Source: DATNPH01 sp036703315 | GTDB lineage: Bacteria; Cyanobacteriota; Cyanobacteriia; Cyanobacteriales; Coleofasciculaceae | DNA length: 34,369 bases | NCBI GenBank assembly: GCA_036703315.1 | Contig: DATNPH010000249.1 | Span: 1 to 34,369 of the forward strand | Reading direction: 5' to 3' | Shown: in pieces, positions 9,145 through 17,953 of the stretch | Numbering within the stretch: the first letter of the stretch is position 1 | Layout of the letters: each line of letters begins with the position of its first letter | The notes under the pieces: model-generated | Database searches by the model: none | Told to the model about the DNA's origin: nothing | The model's input: only the letters and a program-made list of their open reading frames with translations | Position numbers and translations under genes: made by a program

Positions 9145-10188
9145 ATGATTAAGGAACACTCAACTACCCCAAGTTCAGAGGCTGAGCAGAACTCGTTGAG
9201 AACCGCTGACGAGGTAATGCCAGTGCCAGGCATGCGGATGATAAATCTCGTCGGTCGGATGGCGCTGTACAGTCTTACCGCCTTCATGATTAGTTGTCTT
9301 TTCACCCTGCCTCTTGCCTGCCTCTGGGTGATTACTCCCTTGGTTAATTCTGACTGGTTTATGACGCTTTATCGCAGCGTAGGAGCGTTTACGCTTGGTT
9401 CAGGGTTTGCGCTATTGATCGTCCTATTTATCCTCAATCCGCTATTCGTCCCAGAGCGGGATTTTTATTATCGTAGCCTCGGCAAGGTTAAAGTACACGT
9501 TGGTTTGACCGCCTACAATGATGAGATTTGCATAGGCGATGCAGTTCGAGATTTTAAGAGTAGCCCACTTGTGGACAAAGTTATCGTCGTCGAGAATAAC
9601 TCCAGGGACAATACTTATCAAGTCGCTGTTGAGAGCGGTGCTGACTTGGTTGTAACAGAAACCATCCCAGGATACGGTTCCTGCTGTAGGCGGGCGTTGG
9701 CAGAGGCGGCTAAGGGTTTGGACAATGAAGACATCATCATCCTCTGTGAAGGGGACATGACGTTTACAAGTCACGATGTGAAAAAATTTCTGGCTTATAT
9801 CGAGAACTGTGACCTCGTGTTAGGCACTCGTGCAACCCAGGAACTTCGTGCCACGAAGACTCAGATGGATCGGCTGATCAACCCAGCCAATCAAATTGTT
9901 GCCAAGATGATTCAGACTCGCTTCTGGGGGACGCGCCTCACGGATGTTGGCTGTACCTACCGAGCGATACGAGTGGGTGCCTACCATCGGATCAAAGATT
10001 GCCTCAGAGTTCGGGGTAACCACTTCTCTCCCCACATGTTCATCGAAGCACTAAAAATGCGGCTGCGTGTAATCGAAATCCCTATAGTGTTTCGAGTCCG
10101 CATTGGCGAGTCTAAAGGTGTCGGCGCAAATAAAATCAAGGCGGCACGGGTAGCGCTCCAAATGCTGGGGCTGTTGTATGCTGCCTAA
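9145..10188 (+). CDS. Membrane-anchored GT2 family glycosyltransferase
   Basis: A 347-aa protein with two N-terminal hydrophobic segments (roughly 35-60 and 75-95) and a GT-A domain. Family 2 features include VGLTAYNDE, VVENNSRDNT and the metal-binding EGDMTF (Asp204), resembling dolichyl/undecaprenyl-phosphate hexose synthases. The membrane helices are N-terminal rather than at the C-terminal end seen in GtrB-type enzymes. It lies 39 bp after the GT-C gene; I infer that it could make the polyprenyl-phosphate sugar which the GT-C protein then uses. The start at 9145 has a weak ribosome site; an in-frame ATG at 9217 follows GAGGTA and could be the true start. Confidence 0.8.
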   Translation: MIKEHSTTPSSEAEQNSLRTADEVMPVPGMRMINLVGRMALYSLTAFMISCLFTLPLACLWVITPLVNSDWFMTLYRSVGAFTLGSGFALLIVLFILNPLFVPERDFYYRSLGKVKVHVGLTAYNDEICIGDAVRDFKSSPLVDKVIVVENNSRDNTYQVAVESGADLVVTETIPGYGSCCRRALAEAAKGLDNEDIIILCEGDMTFTSHDVKKFLAYIENCDLVLGTRATQELRATKTQMDRLINPANQIVAKMIQTRFWGTRLTDVGCTYRAIRVGAYHRIKDCLRVRGNHFSPHMFIEALKMRLRVIEIPIVFRVRIGESKGVGANKIKAARVALQMLGLLYAA

Positions 10189-10360
10189 GCCGTTTACCCA
10201 CTTACCACTCATGAATTAGGGGATAGCGCTCGAGGAATTTACTGTACAGACTTGAAGGGGCAACATTTTTTGCCTGACATGACTCACGATAGTGTGGACT
10301 ATGCAAATAGTCATCTGTTTACTTAATTCGCAAGTCTTACGTCATTCAAAAGTCAAAGTG

Positions 10361-12175
10361 ATGCCGATCGCATTTTCTGATATTCAAAACCATTGGGCCA
10401 ACGCAGCGATCGCCGAGTTGGCGCAGCGAGAGCTGATTAGTGGTTACCCAGACGGCAAGTTTCGTCCAGATGCCACCATTACCCGCGCTGAATTTGCTGC
10501 CCTTCTTAGGAAAGCCTTCCCTACTGTCCAGCCAATTCGCAGTGCTATGACCTTTATTGATGTTCCGACCACTTACTGGGCAGCGCCAGCGATTTCTACT
10601 GTGTATGCCATGGGTTTTTTGTCCGGTTATCCTGACGGAACTTTCAAACCCAATCAGCTACTTGAACGCACACAAGCTTTTGTTGCCCTAGCTAAAGGGC
10701 TGAAGTATGTCGCTCCTGCCAATCCTACGGCAACCGTGCAGAACTACTTTGACGATGCGGCTCAGATTCCCAATTATGCGATCGCTCCCGTGGCAGCAGC
10801 TGTTCACAATCGCCTAATTGTGAATTATCCCAATATCAGACAACTCAAACCATTGCAAAACGCAACACGAGGGGAGGTGGCAGCATTCATTGCTCAAGCT
10901 TTAAAACTATTCGAGACTGTCCCACCACAGTACGTTGCTGGAGTGTTTGAAATTTCGCCTCAATTTGTTCAAGCTAATGACTTTTACAACGGACTGGCGC
11001 AAGTAACCATCAACAATAAAATCGGCTTTATCGACAAGACAGGCAAGCTTGTAACTCCAAAGCTATTTGATGATATTGGTCTGCGTGCAGAGGGATTACA
11101 ACCAGTAGCCCTTGATTCCAAGGGAGGCTATATCGACACAAGCGCCAAACTCGTTATTCCGCCGCAATTTGACGGTGTTGAGCCCTTCTCTGAAGGGTTA
11201 GCTGCGGTAAGAGTTGGCGACAAGTTTGGCTATATCGATAAAACTGGTAAATTTGTCAGCCAACCTCAATTTGATTGGGTGTCATCCTTTACGAATAATC
11301 AAGAACTGGCGCGGATAAGCATTGACGGTAAGATTGGCTACATTGATAAGTCTGGGAAAATCGTCATTCAACCCCAATTTAAGGAAGCGGAGGAGTTTTC
11401 TGATGGGTTGGCACGAGTAAGAATTGACAATAAATTTGGCTTTATCGACACGACAGGAAAGGTCGTGATTCCACCACAATTTGATTCTGTGGAGCGATTT
11501 TCAGAAGGGCTAGCGCCGATAGTGGTGAACTACAAGTATGGATTTATCGATAAAACAGGCAATGTTGTGATTCAGCCACAATTCGAGCTAGCTGGATTAT
11601 TTGATGAGGGGCTAGCCATGATGAGACTGGGCAACAAAGCTGGCTTTATCAACAAGACAGGCAACATTGTAATTCAGCCTCAATTTGATTCGGCTCAACC
11701 TTTTTCTAAAGGACAAGCGCAGGTAATGGTTAACGGAAAACTTGGTGTGATTGACCAAACCGGAACCTTTCTGATTCCTGCACAATTTGAGATTATTGAA
11801 GAATTTTCAGACGGGTTAGCACGAGTATTAGTGCCAGGTTTGGCTGGAGGAGTCGGCTACATCGACAAAACCGGTAAACTGGTAATTCCTGCTAAGTTTG
11901 GTGGGGTGAGTATATTTCCTGGCGATGGCAATAAAGTCCCGTCTTTGCAGGGAAACGGTGCTTTTTCTGAAGGACTAGCACCTGTGTCAGTTAAAAATAA
12001 GTGGGGCTATATCGACAGGACAGGTAAGTTTGTAATTCCACCCCAATTTGAGGCAGCTTTTCCATTTTCCGGAGGGCTAGCTAGGGTCAACATTGGCGGA
12101 CAATGGAGTTCTCTATCAACTCCGCCCTTCCTTGATGGTGGTAAGTGGGGCTATATCAGGAATCCTATAAAGTAA
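10361..12175 (+). CDS. SLH-domain protein with about eleven WG repeats
   Basis: A 604-aa protein. Residues ~1-185 hold three S-layer homology (SLH) units, two with the SGYPDG(K/T)F signature, which bind cell-wall polymers in cyanobacterial surface proteins. The rest is about eleven WG (KWG) beta repeats of ~34 residues with the pattern G-(Y/F)-ID-TGK-VI-PQF-FS-GLA. I chose the ATG at 10361 because the SLH domain begins immediately; a GTG at 10292 would add 23 residues that do not look like a signal peptide. Export is therefore unexplained. It follows the two glycosyltransferases on the same strand (172 bp), so it might be a glycosylated surface protein, which is inference only. Confidence 0.85.
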   Translation: MPIAFSDIQNHWANAAIAELAQRELISGYPDGKFRPDATITRAEFAALLRKAFPTVQPIRSAMTFIDVPTTYWAAPAISTVYAMGFLSGYPDGTFKPNQLLERTQAFVALAKGLKYVAPANPTATVQNYFDDAAQIPNYAIAPVAAAVHNRLIVNYPNIRQLKPLQNATRGEVAAFIAQALKLFETVPPQYVAGVFEISPQFVQANDFYNGLAQVTINNKIGFIDKTGKLVTPKLFDDIGLRAEGLQPVALDSKGGYIDTSAKLVIPPQFDGVEPFSEGLAAVRVGDKFGYIDKTGKFVSQPQFDWVSSFTNNQELARISIDGKIGYIDKSGKIVIQPQFKEAEEFSDGLARVRIDNKFGFIDTTGKVVIPPQFDSVERFSEGLAPIVVNYKYGFIDKTGNVVIQPQFELAGLFDEGLAMMRLGNKAGFINKTGNIVIQPQFDSAQPFSKGQAQVMVNGKLGVIDQTGTFLIPAQFEIIEEFSDGLARVLVPGLAGGVGYIDKTGKLVIPAKFGGVSIFPGDGNKVPSLQGNGAFSEGLAPVSVKNKWGYIDRTGKFVIPPQFEAAFPFSGGLARVNIGGQWSSLSTPPFLDGGKWGYIRNPIK

Positions 12176-12223
12176 CGCTTACGAACAAAGAATTAAGCCG
12201 ATGAAATCTGGAGAGGTAAGAAT

Positions 12224-13072
12224 ATGTCTTTAACAGGTCATGTTTATTCAAGCGGTTTTAAGCTCCAGTATATTGTTGAGGGTAACGGAGCTCCTACCAT
12301 CGTGGTTGGCAGTTCACTGTATGACTCTAGAACGTTTTCTAACAATCTTCGTAACAGTCTAAAGTTAGCTTTTGTCGATCATCGAGGTTTCTCACCTCAG
12401 AATGATTGTAAAGACATCTCTCAGTACCAATTAGACTTACTGGTTGATGATATTGAACTGGTTAGGAAAGAGTTGGGATTTGACAAGATTATTGTTATTG
12501 GTCATTCAGGCCATGCATTTATGGCACTGGAGTATGCCAAGAAATATCCTGCCAATGTGTCTCATGTGGTAATGATAGCTGTAGCACCTTCTTTATCGCA
12601 TGAAGGGCATGAAGCTGCCCAACGATATCTGAATGACTCTGTTTGCCCTGAGCGGCTTTCCGCTCTTGCTTCCAACTTAGCTAAGTTGCCCCAAGAAATG
12701 GAAGCCGCGCCTGAGAAAGCCTTTATTAAGTATTGCCTTCTCATGGGACCCAAAAGTTGGTTTGACTACAACTATGACGCGACAAAACTTTGGGAAGGTG
12801 TAGAAGTAAATATGGCTATGTTTGATTATGTCTGGGGCGAGGTTTTTCGAGACATAGATATTACTAAGAACTTAGATAAGTTACAAGCGCCTGTACTGCT
12901 TGCTCTTGGTCGGTATGATTACCTCCAGCCACCACCGTATCTGTGGGAAGGAGTAAGAGACAAGTTCAGTAATCTGACTATCCGCATATTTGAGAAGAGC
13001 AGTCATACACCTCAGTTTGAAGAGCCAGATCTATTCGATAAAGAGTTGCTAGAGTGGCTTTTCAATAGCTAA
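12224..13072 (+). CDS. Alpha/beta hydrolase
   Basis: A 282-aa soluble alpha/beta-hydrolase fold protein. The nucleophile elbow is GHSGH with Ser95; the acid is probably Asp232 (LGRYDYLQPP) and the base His261 (KSSHTPQFEEP), a complete catalytic triad in the usual order and spacing. The N-terminal part resembles proline iminopeptidase or epoxide-hydrolase-like members, but the lid domain does not settle the substrate. GGAGAGG precedes the ATG at good distance. It follows the SLH protein by 48 bp and may share its transcript. It ends at a shared hairpin with the convergent nucleotidyltransferase gene. Confidence 0.88.
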   Translation: MSLTGHVYSSGFKLQYIVEGNGAPTIVVGSSLYDSRTFSNNLRNSLKLAFVDHRGFSPQNDCKDISQYQLDLLVDDIELVRKELGFDKIIVIGHSGHAFMALEYAKKYPANVSHVVMIAVAPSLSHEGHEAAQRYLNDSVCPERLSALASNLAKLPQEMEAAPEKAFIKYCLLMGPKSWFDYNYDATKLWEGVEVNMAMFDYVWGEVFRDIDITKNLDKLQAPVLLALGRYDYLQPPPYLWEGVRDKFSNLTIRIFEKSSHTPQFEEPDLFDKELLEWLFNS

Positions 13073-13220
13073 CCCTTCGTTCCCTAGGCACCCAAGATTT
13101 TCTTCTCTCCCTAGTTTTAACTACTTCCACCAAAAAGAGAAGTCCGCATCCCCTTTTTATAAAACAAGGCTTTAGAGCTAATTTAGTAAATAAAAGCTTA
13201 AGCCGCTAATCGCTCCCCAA

Positions 13221-13243
13221 CCCTCTCCTTGCTAAGGGGAGGG
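13221..13243. terminator. Hairpin between convergent genes
   Basis: CCCTCTCCTT pairs with AAGGGGAGGG around GCT, with one G-U wobble. It lies between the ends of the hydrolase (+) and the nucleotidyltransferase (-), where a two-way terminator is expected, but it has no clear T-run. The same C/G-rich palindrome type occurs at 20682, so it may be a dispersed repeat serving this role. Confidence 0.5.
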
Positions 13244-13251
13244 AACTAATA

Positions 13252-14097
13252 TTAATTGCTGGATTGTGTTATCGAACCTTCAGTAATCAGTAATTGCTCT
13301 AAACCATCAACCAGTGCATTGAGATTAGTAAGTAGACAGGTAGGGGATGATATCGAATCAGTAATGCTCTGAATTTGCTCTGCCATCCCTGGTGGTACAT
13401 TTGAGCACAGCTTTTTTACTTGTTCTACCAGACGTTTTTCACCAGGATGAGGTACACCATTGATAGCAAAAATTAGGTCAAAATAACTTGCCAATAAAGC
13501 AGTAGTCCGATGGAGAAGACTTACTGAATCATTACGAGCAATTGCCAATTCTATCTGGTGAGCATAGGAAGAAATATTTCGCCGCAGAATTGGGTAATTT
13601 TTAGCAATAATTGCCTTCTTTAGACGTTCAGGATAGGGCTGGTTTACCCTTTGTTTCAGCTGTTTGAACCAGCCACTTTTGTCATATACAGGTGTAGAAG
13701 TCAAGACATTCCACCAAAAGCAGGTGGAATAACCAACTGAGGCTTGATGTTGAATGAGTACACGCTCAAGCTGTTCCTCTATCCAGTGCGGAGTCCGATA
13801 CATCACATCGACACCACACCCAGAACTGCTGTCTATCCACTCATCTCCCGGTTCCCAAAATTGGTTGTTGATTTCTAGATGTTCACCAAATTCTTTGGCG
13901 ATCGCCTCACGAATATCTACAGGAATATCCTCCTGTACATAGACATAAAAATCAAAATCCGACGTTTCGCTTGAAACTCCGGTTGTTCGAGAACCAGCTA
14001 AAGCCACAGCCACGACCTGAGGCAAAGCACCAAACTTAGCGGCTATGGCTTTGGCTAATGGGGGAATCTCTTGAAGAGAACCATAGTTATGAATCAT
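13252..14097 (-). CDS. Nucleotidyltransferase-fold protein (DUF4037-like)
   Basis: A 281-aa protein with an N-terminal polymerase-beta-like nucleotidyltransferase motif: GSR (35-37), then Asp47 and Asp49 in SDFDFYVY, with a third acidic residue in VDVMYR. The C-terminal half is helical and resembles the substrate-binding part of aminoglycoside/lincosamide-type or DUF4037 transferases. It probably transfers AMP or another nucleotide to a small molecule or protein; the acceptor is unknown. The ATG at 14097 is preferred to a TTG two codons upstream, although no clear ribosome site is visible. The intact active-site triad argues for an active enzyme. No antitoxin-like partner is adjacent, so a MNT/HEPN toxin pair is unlikely. 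Confidence 0.72.
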   Translation of the reverse strand: MIHNYGSLQEIPPLAKAIAAKFGALPQVVAVALAGSRTTGVSSETSDFDFYVYVQEDIPVDIREAIAKEFGEHLEINNQFWEPGDEWIDSSSGCGVDVMYRTPHWIEEQLERVLIQHQASVGYSTCFWWNVLTSTPVYDKSGWFKQLKQRVNQPYPERLKKAIIAKNYPILRRNISSYAHQIELAIARNDSVSLLHRTTALLASYFDLIFAINGVPHPGEKRLVEQVKKLCSNVPPGMAEQIQSITDSISSPTCLLTNLNALVDGLEQLLITEGSITQSSN

Positions 14098-14181
14098 GCA
14101 CAATCAAGTCAAAGAAGTGCTGCTTGGGCGTTAGTACAGCGTCTGCACTAGGAGCATCGCCTTTGTATCTGGGCGGACGCC

Positions 14182-14736
14182 CTAGACTACTGCTGCTGTG
14201 CGGAATTTAATTTCCGTCCCTGTGTACTCTGGTGCCCAACCCTCAGTAGTCGTGAAGTAGCGCACAGCTTTAATCCGTTGCGATCGCGTTAGATAAAACC
14301 AGTGTTCGGTGTTCGCTGGAACGTTAATGAATTCCTCTGGCTGCACTGTCACCTCTACCTGAGTGCCATCAGGACGCACAAAGCCAAAAACGCCTTCACC
14401 CGCAACAATGTAGCGGACTTCGTCATCTGTGTGATAGTGACAACTGTTAAATTTGGACAGGAGAGTGTTGAGATTCGGCACCTCTGGATGCAGCACAATT
14501 AAATCACGAGATTGATAGCTAGCAGAAGCTTTCAGTTCTTCAAAGTAGCCATCCAGTGCCTGGAGTACCTGCTCTTTCTCCTCATCACTCAATGCGTCTT
14601 TAGCTAACAACCGACGAACTTCTGGATTATCTCCTACAGACCAGTGATTGAGCTGAATATTTAGAGGAGCCAGTTCCCGCTCAATATCACCCAGTTGGGT
14701 GTACGTTGTACCGTCTTCAAGTCGCAAAATCGCCAC
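14182..14736 (-). CDS. mtnD: Acireductone dioxygenase
   Basis: A 184-aa cupin enzyme of the methionine salvage pathway, which oxidises acireductone (from 5'-methylthioadenosine) to formate and 2-keto-4-methylthiobutyrate with Fe2+; the Ni2+ form gives a different product. The metal ligands are visible: His100, His102 and Glu106 in CHYHTDDEVRY and His145 in NTEHWFY, matching the order in characterised ARDs. The start is a GTG at 14736 with GGAGG six nt upstream; longer in-frame starts lack this. The other salvage genes (mtnA, mtnB, mtnC) are not in the window. It lies 84 bp upstream of the nucleotidyltransferase gene on the same strand. Confidence 0.95.
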   Translation of the reverse strand: MAILRLEDGTTYTQLGDIERELAPLNIQLNHWSVGDNPEVRRLLAKDALSDEEKEQVLQALDGYFEELKASASYQSRDLIVLHPEVPNLNTLLSKFNSCHYHTDDEVRYIVAGEGVFGFVRPDGTQVEVTVQPEEFINVPANTEHWFYLTRSQRIKAVRYFTTTEGWAPEYTGTEIKFRTAAVV

Positions 14737-15011
14737 AATACACCTCCAGATTATAAGTCCTGACATTGTGCTGTTTCTCAATAGGAATATTAGATGTACT
14801 TCTCATCCTTCTTGAAGAAATCACGCAGCGTCAGCGACGAACTTCCAATAACAGACTAGCGCTTAACGGCAAGATACTGCCTGATAGAGGGTGAGACTGC
14901 CAGGATAGCCATCTGAAGATTAGACCTGCTATCGAAAATCTTTTTCCCCCACTCACCACTCACAACTTGCTATTTTCAGATTAGGTCTATTGTTTCTGGA
15001 GAGAACAGGTG

Positions 15012-15995
15012 TTAATTTTTTATCCTCTGTGCGACGGCAGCCAGAACAGCCTCATGAATCTCACCATTACTAGCGATGATGCCCTGATTATTGAGAAGCT
15101 GGGTTCCGAACGAGAAATCCAACGGCTGACCATAGATATCAGTCACTCGTCCCCCTGCCTCTTCTACCACGATCGCTCCCGCCGCATGATCCCAAGTATT
15201 CTCTCTCCTGTCTGAGAATTGAGGCAAAGGCAGACGGATGTAAAGAGCCGCTTCACCCCGCGCCACTACGCCATATTTTGCTTGAGAGTCCATCCGCAGG
15301 ACAGGGGGATTAAGTCCAACGGCTTGAGCTACTACCTCTTGCAAGGCAAGATCACCATGCTGGGATTCTACACTCTCGACTAATCGCAGGAAACCATTAT
15401 CGACACGGCTAGTTTGAATTGGCTGGGGTTCACCTTCATTCAGAGGAATCCTCATTGTTCCTTGACCCTTGACTGCGACAAAAAGGACGCCTCGCTCTCC
15501 ATCCGGTTGTGCGGCATCAACAGGCAAAGCAGGGCAACCTAAAATGCCTAGTTTCACCTCACCCGCCTCAACAAGCGCTAGGGCAACAGCATATTGATCA
15601 CCCCGGATATATCCTTTCGTTCCATCAATTGGGTCTAATGTCCAATAGCGAGACTCAACCTTTCCATTACCTTGGTCAATCCAATCGATAACTGCCTCAG
15701 GAGTTGCACCGACTACTTGAGCTTGGACGTATTTGGTTAACAGTACTAACTGCTCAGCCATTTCCGGCGATCTCAATAATGTAGAATCTTCCTCACCAAT
15801 CACCGAGTCAGAGGGAAAAGCGTCAGAAAGTGCCTGACAAATTACTGCCTGTGCGCCAAAGTCAGCAATGGTAACGGGACTATAGTCAGGTTTTTCGATT
15901 GCCAACGAGCCGCGATCGCGCCGAACTTGCTCACACAGATTGGCAGCGGCGGTTACTGCGGTTATTGCTACTTGTTTCTCTCGCTCATACAACAT
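15012..15995 (-). CDS. 3'(2'),5'-bisphosphate nucleotidase (HAL2/CysQ type)
   Basis: A 327-aa member of the Li+-sensitive inositol monophosphatase superfamily. Metal-site motifs are GEED (Glu68-Glu69-Asp70), WTLDPIDGTKGY (Asp121, Asp124) and WDHAAG (Asp269). Length and the GTKGYIRGDQYAVALAL stretch favour the HAL2/SAL1 group that removes phosphate from PAP (and PAPS), preventing PAP build-up during sulfate assimilation; a plain inositol phosphatase is less likely. GGAGG lies 12 nt before the ATG at 15995. Sulfur recycling links it loosely to the neighbouring mtnD, 275 bp downstream on the same strand, though a common transcript is not shown. Confidence 0.88.
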   Translation of the reverse strand: MLYEREKQVAITAVTAAANLCEQVRRDRGSLAIEKPDYSPVTIADFGAQAVICQALSDAFPSDSVIGEEDSTLLRSPEMAEQLVLLTKYVQAQVVGATPEAVIDWIDQGNGKVESRYWTLDPIDGTKGYIRGDQYAVALALVEAGEVKLGILGCPALPVDAAQPDGERGVLFVAVKGQGTMRIPLNEGEPQPIQTSRVDNGFLRLVESVESQHGDLALQEVVAQAVGLNPPVLRMDSQAKYGVVARGEAALYIRLPLPQFSDRRENTWDHAAGAIVVEEAGGRVTDIYGQPLDFSFGTQLLNNQGIIASNGEIHEAVLAAVAQRIKN

Positions 15996-16044
15996 GGTAA
16001 ATGTTTTCCTCCGACTACCTACAAAGTCAAAGCATAAGCAAGTT

Positions 16045-16058
16045 AAAAGTCAAAAGTC
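16045..16058. repeat. Short heptamer repeat (STRR-like), AAAAGTC x2
   Basis: AAAAGTC occurs twice in tandem, followed by the near-copy AAAAAGG. The same heptamer, in the opposite orientation, appears near 880 (GACTTTT GACTT) beyond chlD. Such short tandemly repeated heptamers are a known feature of filamentous cyanobacterial intergenic DNA. Confidence 0.6.
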
Positions 16059-16176
16059 AAAAAGGGGAAATTTCAAACAGAACAAGGAACGGGAACCTCC
16101 TCACTCTCATCTGGGGGTTTAAAAACGTGGAATTGGAATAAGAACGCCTTGTTTTCTCTCTTGTGCGCCTCTCAAG

Positions 16177-17727
16177 TCAAACATTGAGTCTAAACTCCAG
16201 CCAGTGTTGGATAACTTCCTTAAACAATTGAGTGATTTCCTCAACCACTTTCCTAAAAATGAGATGTCCATTGACGCTAGCCCAGGGAGGCAGAATCACC
16301 AGACTTTGCACCACTAACCCCAATGCTCGAATATAGAGCTTTTGTTGCCAGTAAGCATTCGCCAAGCAGGCGAGTGCCATCCCTTTCTGCTCTGACTTAT
16401 TAATCTCACAGGCAATAGCAAGAGACTGCTGAGCATATTCCATGGCTAGCTGGTGTTGTTTCAGGCAACCGTAGCAATAGGACAGACTAGACATGGCGCT
16501 GGCTTGGGTTGAGCGCTTCCCTATCTCACGACTAATCCTTAAGACTTGCTCATAGTATTCAATTGCCTTCTGATACTGTTTTAAGCAAGTACTATAGACA
16601 CTACCTAGAACGCTCAATATCGCTTCTTCTTTTGTCTTGGAACCCGTTTTCTGGGCAAAGGTTAGAGCTTCGCCGAGACACTCAATGGCAGATTGAGCCT
16701 GCCCTAAAAGAAAATAGGTACTGCCCAGATAGTATAAGGCAGAGTGTATCTGGCATTGGTCGCCAAGTTGAGTGCTAATCTCTAACTGCTGTTGCAAGTA
16801 TGCGATCGCCGGCTCGTATTGTCTGCGGAAGATAAGAGTCCCGCCCAGATAACCCAGTACATGCGCTTCCATTTCTGGATCGCCAAGTGAGCGAGCGATC
16901 GCCAATGCTTCGTTACAGTATTGAATGCCTCTTCGATAATTTCCTCTATAAATATCATCAGCTCCCAGGAAAACGAGAGCATATCCTTCTTCTTTTCGAG
17001 CTTTGATTGCACGAGCAACGGCTAACTGCTGTCTAAAGCAATTCAACGCCGCCTTACGCTGTTCTAGTGAAAAATAAGCACCACCCAGCCCACTCCAAGC
17101 CTGTACTTCTGCCAGTTTATCTCCGATTTTTCGGGCAAGTTCTAACTGTTGATTGTGGTAGTTCATTGCCTGTTGAGCTTGTCCCAGATAGGAATAAGCA
17201 CCACCCAATCCCTTCAAGCAAAGACAGTCTAAATCTAAATTTAGTTTGCCAAGAAGCCGACTATAAAGTTCGATGAGTTCCGAGTAGTAGCCCCAACTCC
17301 CCAGTTGCTCTCGCAACTCTTTAACTTTATTAGTCTTGGTTGGTGTAAAAAGTATTGAGCTAGCTTCGTGCCATGCCGAGATTTCGCAAAGATGGTGGAA
17401 GGCTTCTAGGTAACCTTGTACTTGCTCTAGATTAGAAGCCTTTGGCTCTGGCTCATAGACGTTCAACCAGTAGAATGCCGCTTTCAAGTGAGCCTGCTCT
17501 TGAACAGTCAATTTTCTAATTGATTGAATTGATAAGTCACTCTCCGTTTGAGGTGTTCCTATCGGGTAAAATCTCTTTTCGGAGCGCACCAATACCAGTT
17601 TACCCGCCGAGTCACAGCAGACATTCAGAAGCTCTTGTGCTGAAGTTTCTTGCAGTTCTACTGGAGAGAAGTAACTGTCGCTTCTATCCTGGCACGGCGG
17701 GTACAGGTCTTTCGATATCGGGTTCAT
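16177..17727 (-). CDS. TPR-repeat protein
   Basis: A 516-aa protein with about eight consecutive TPR units of 40 residues, each with the pattern LG-AY--LGQ-Q-AI-Y--Q-L-IA--IGD, from about residue 165 to 490. The 40-residue period and the G-D between helices resemble kinesin-light-chain/LGN-type TPRs, which bind partner proteins. The N-terminal ~150 residues are not recognised and carry no enzyme motif; there is no signal peptide or membrane helix. It is therefore a cytoplasmic scaffold or adaptor of unknown partner. The ATG at 17727 lacks an obvious Shine-Dalgarno sequence. It stands alone between the nucleotidase and the TetR gene. Confidence 0.85.
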   Translation of the reverse strand: MNPISKDLYPPCQDRSDSYFSPVELQETSAQELLNVCCDSAGKLVLVRSEKRFYPIGTPQTESDLSIQSIRKLTVQEQAHLKAAFYWLNVYEPEPKASNLEQVQGYLEAFHHLCEISAWHEASSILFTPTKTNKVKELREQLGSWGYYSELIELYSRLLGKLNLDLDCLCLKGLGGAYSYLGQAQQAMNYHNQQLELARKIGDKLAEVQAWSGLGGAYFSLEQRKAALNCFRQQLAVARAIKARKEEGYALVFLGADDIYRGNYRRGIQYCNEALAIARSLGDPEMEAHVLGYLGGTLIFRRQYEPAIAYLQQQLEISTQLGDQCQIHSALYYLGSTYFLLGQAQSAIECLGEALTFAQKTGSKTKEEAILSVLGSVYSTCLKQYQKAIEYYEQVLRISREIGKRSTQASAMSSLSYCYGCLKQHQLAMEYAQQSLAIACEINKSEQKGMALACLANAYWQQKLYIRALGLVVQSLVILPPWASVNGHLIFRKVVEEITQLFKEVIQHWLEFRLNV

Positions 17728-17923
17728 TGTGGATAAACATTACAGGTAAGATTCCTGGAATTTCTGTTCCCTTGTCTATAACTCATTGACAAAAGCCACG
17801 CTCGGTTTTGGTTGTAGACCTGATAATCTTGGTTTAAAAACAACAATGAGTCACTCTCAAATTAATGTTGGCTATGTCCTGTGACTTCACCCAAGAGGTT
17901 CATCCAATCGAGTGACTTTCTGA

Positions 17924-17953
17924 TTGTCGCTAGTTGTCGCTAGTTGTCGCTAG
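17924..17953. repeat. Three tandem copies of TTGTCGCTAG at the tetR-type stop codon
   Basis: The 10-bp unit is repeated three times without mismatch. On the minus strand each copy contains TAG; the regulator's stop codon is formed by one of them, so the last residues (LATTSDN) are coded by the repeat. Copy-number change by slippage would alter frame and tail length. Confidence 0.85.

Noticed and set aside
13252..14097. Possible MNT/HEPN-type toxin-antitoxin locus
   Set aside because: The nucleotidyltransferase is much longer than MNT proteins and no HEPN gene is next to it.
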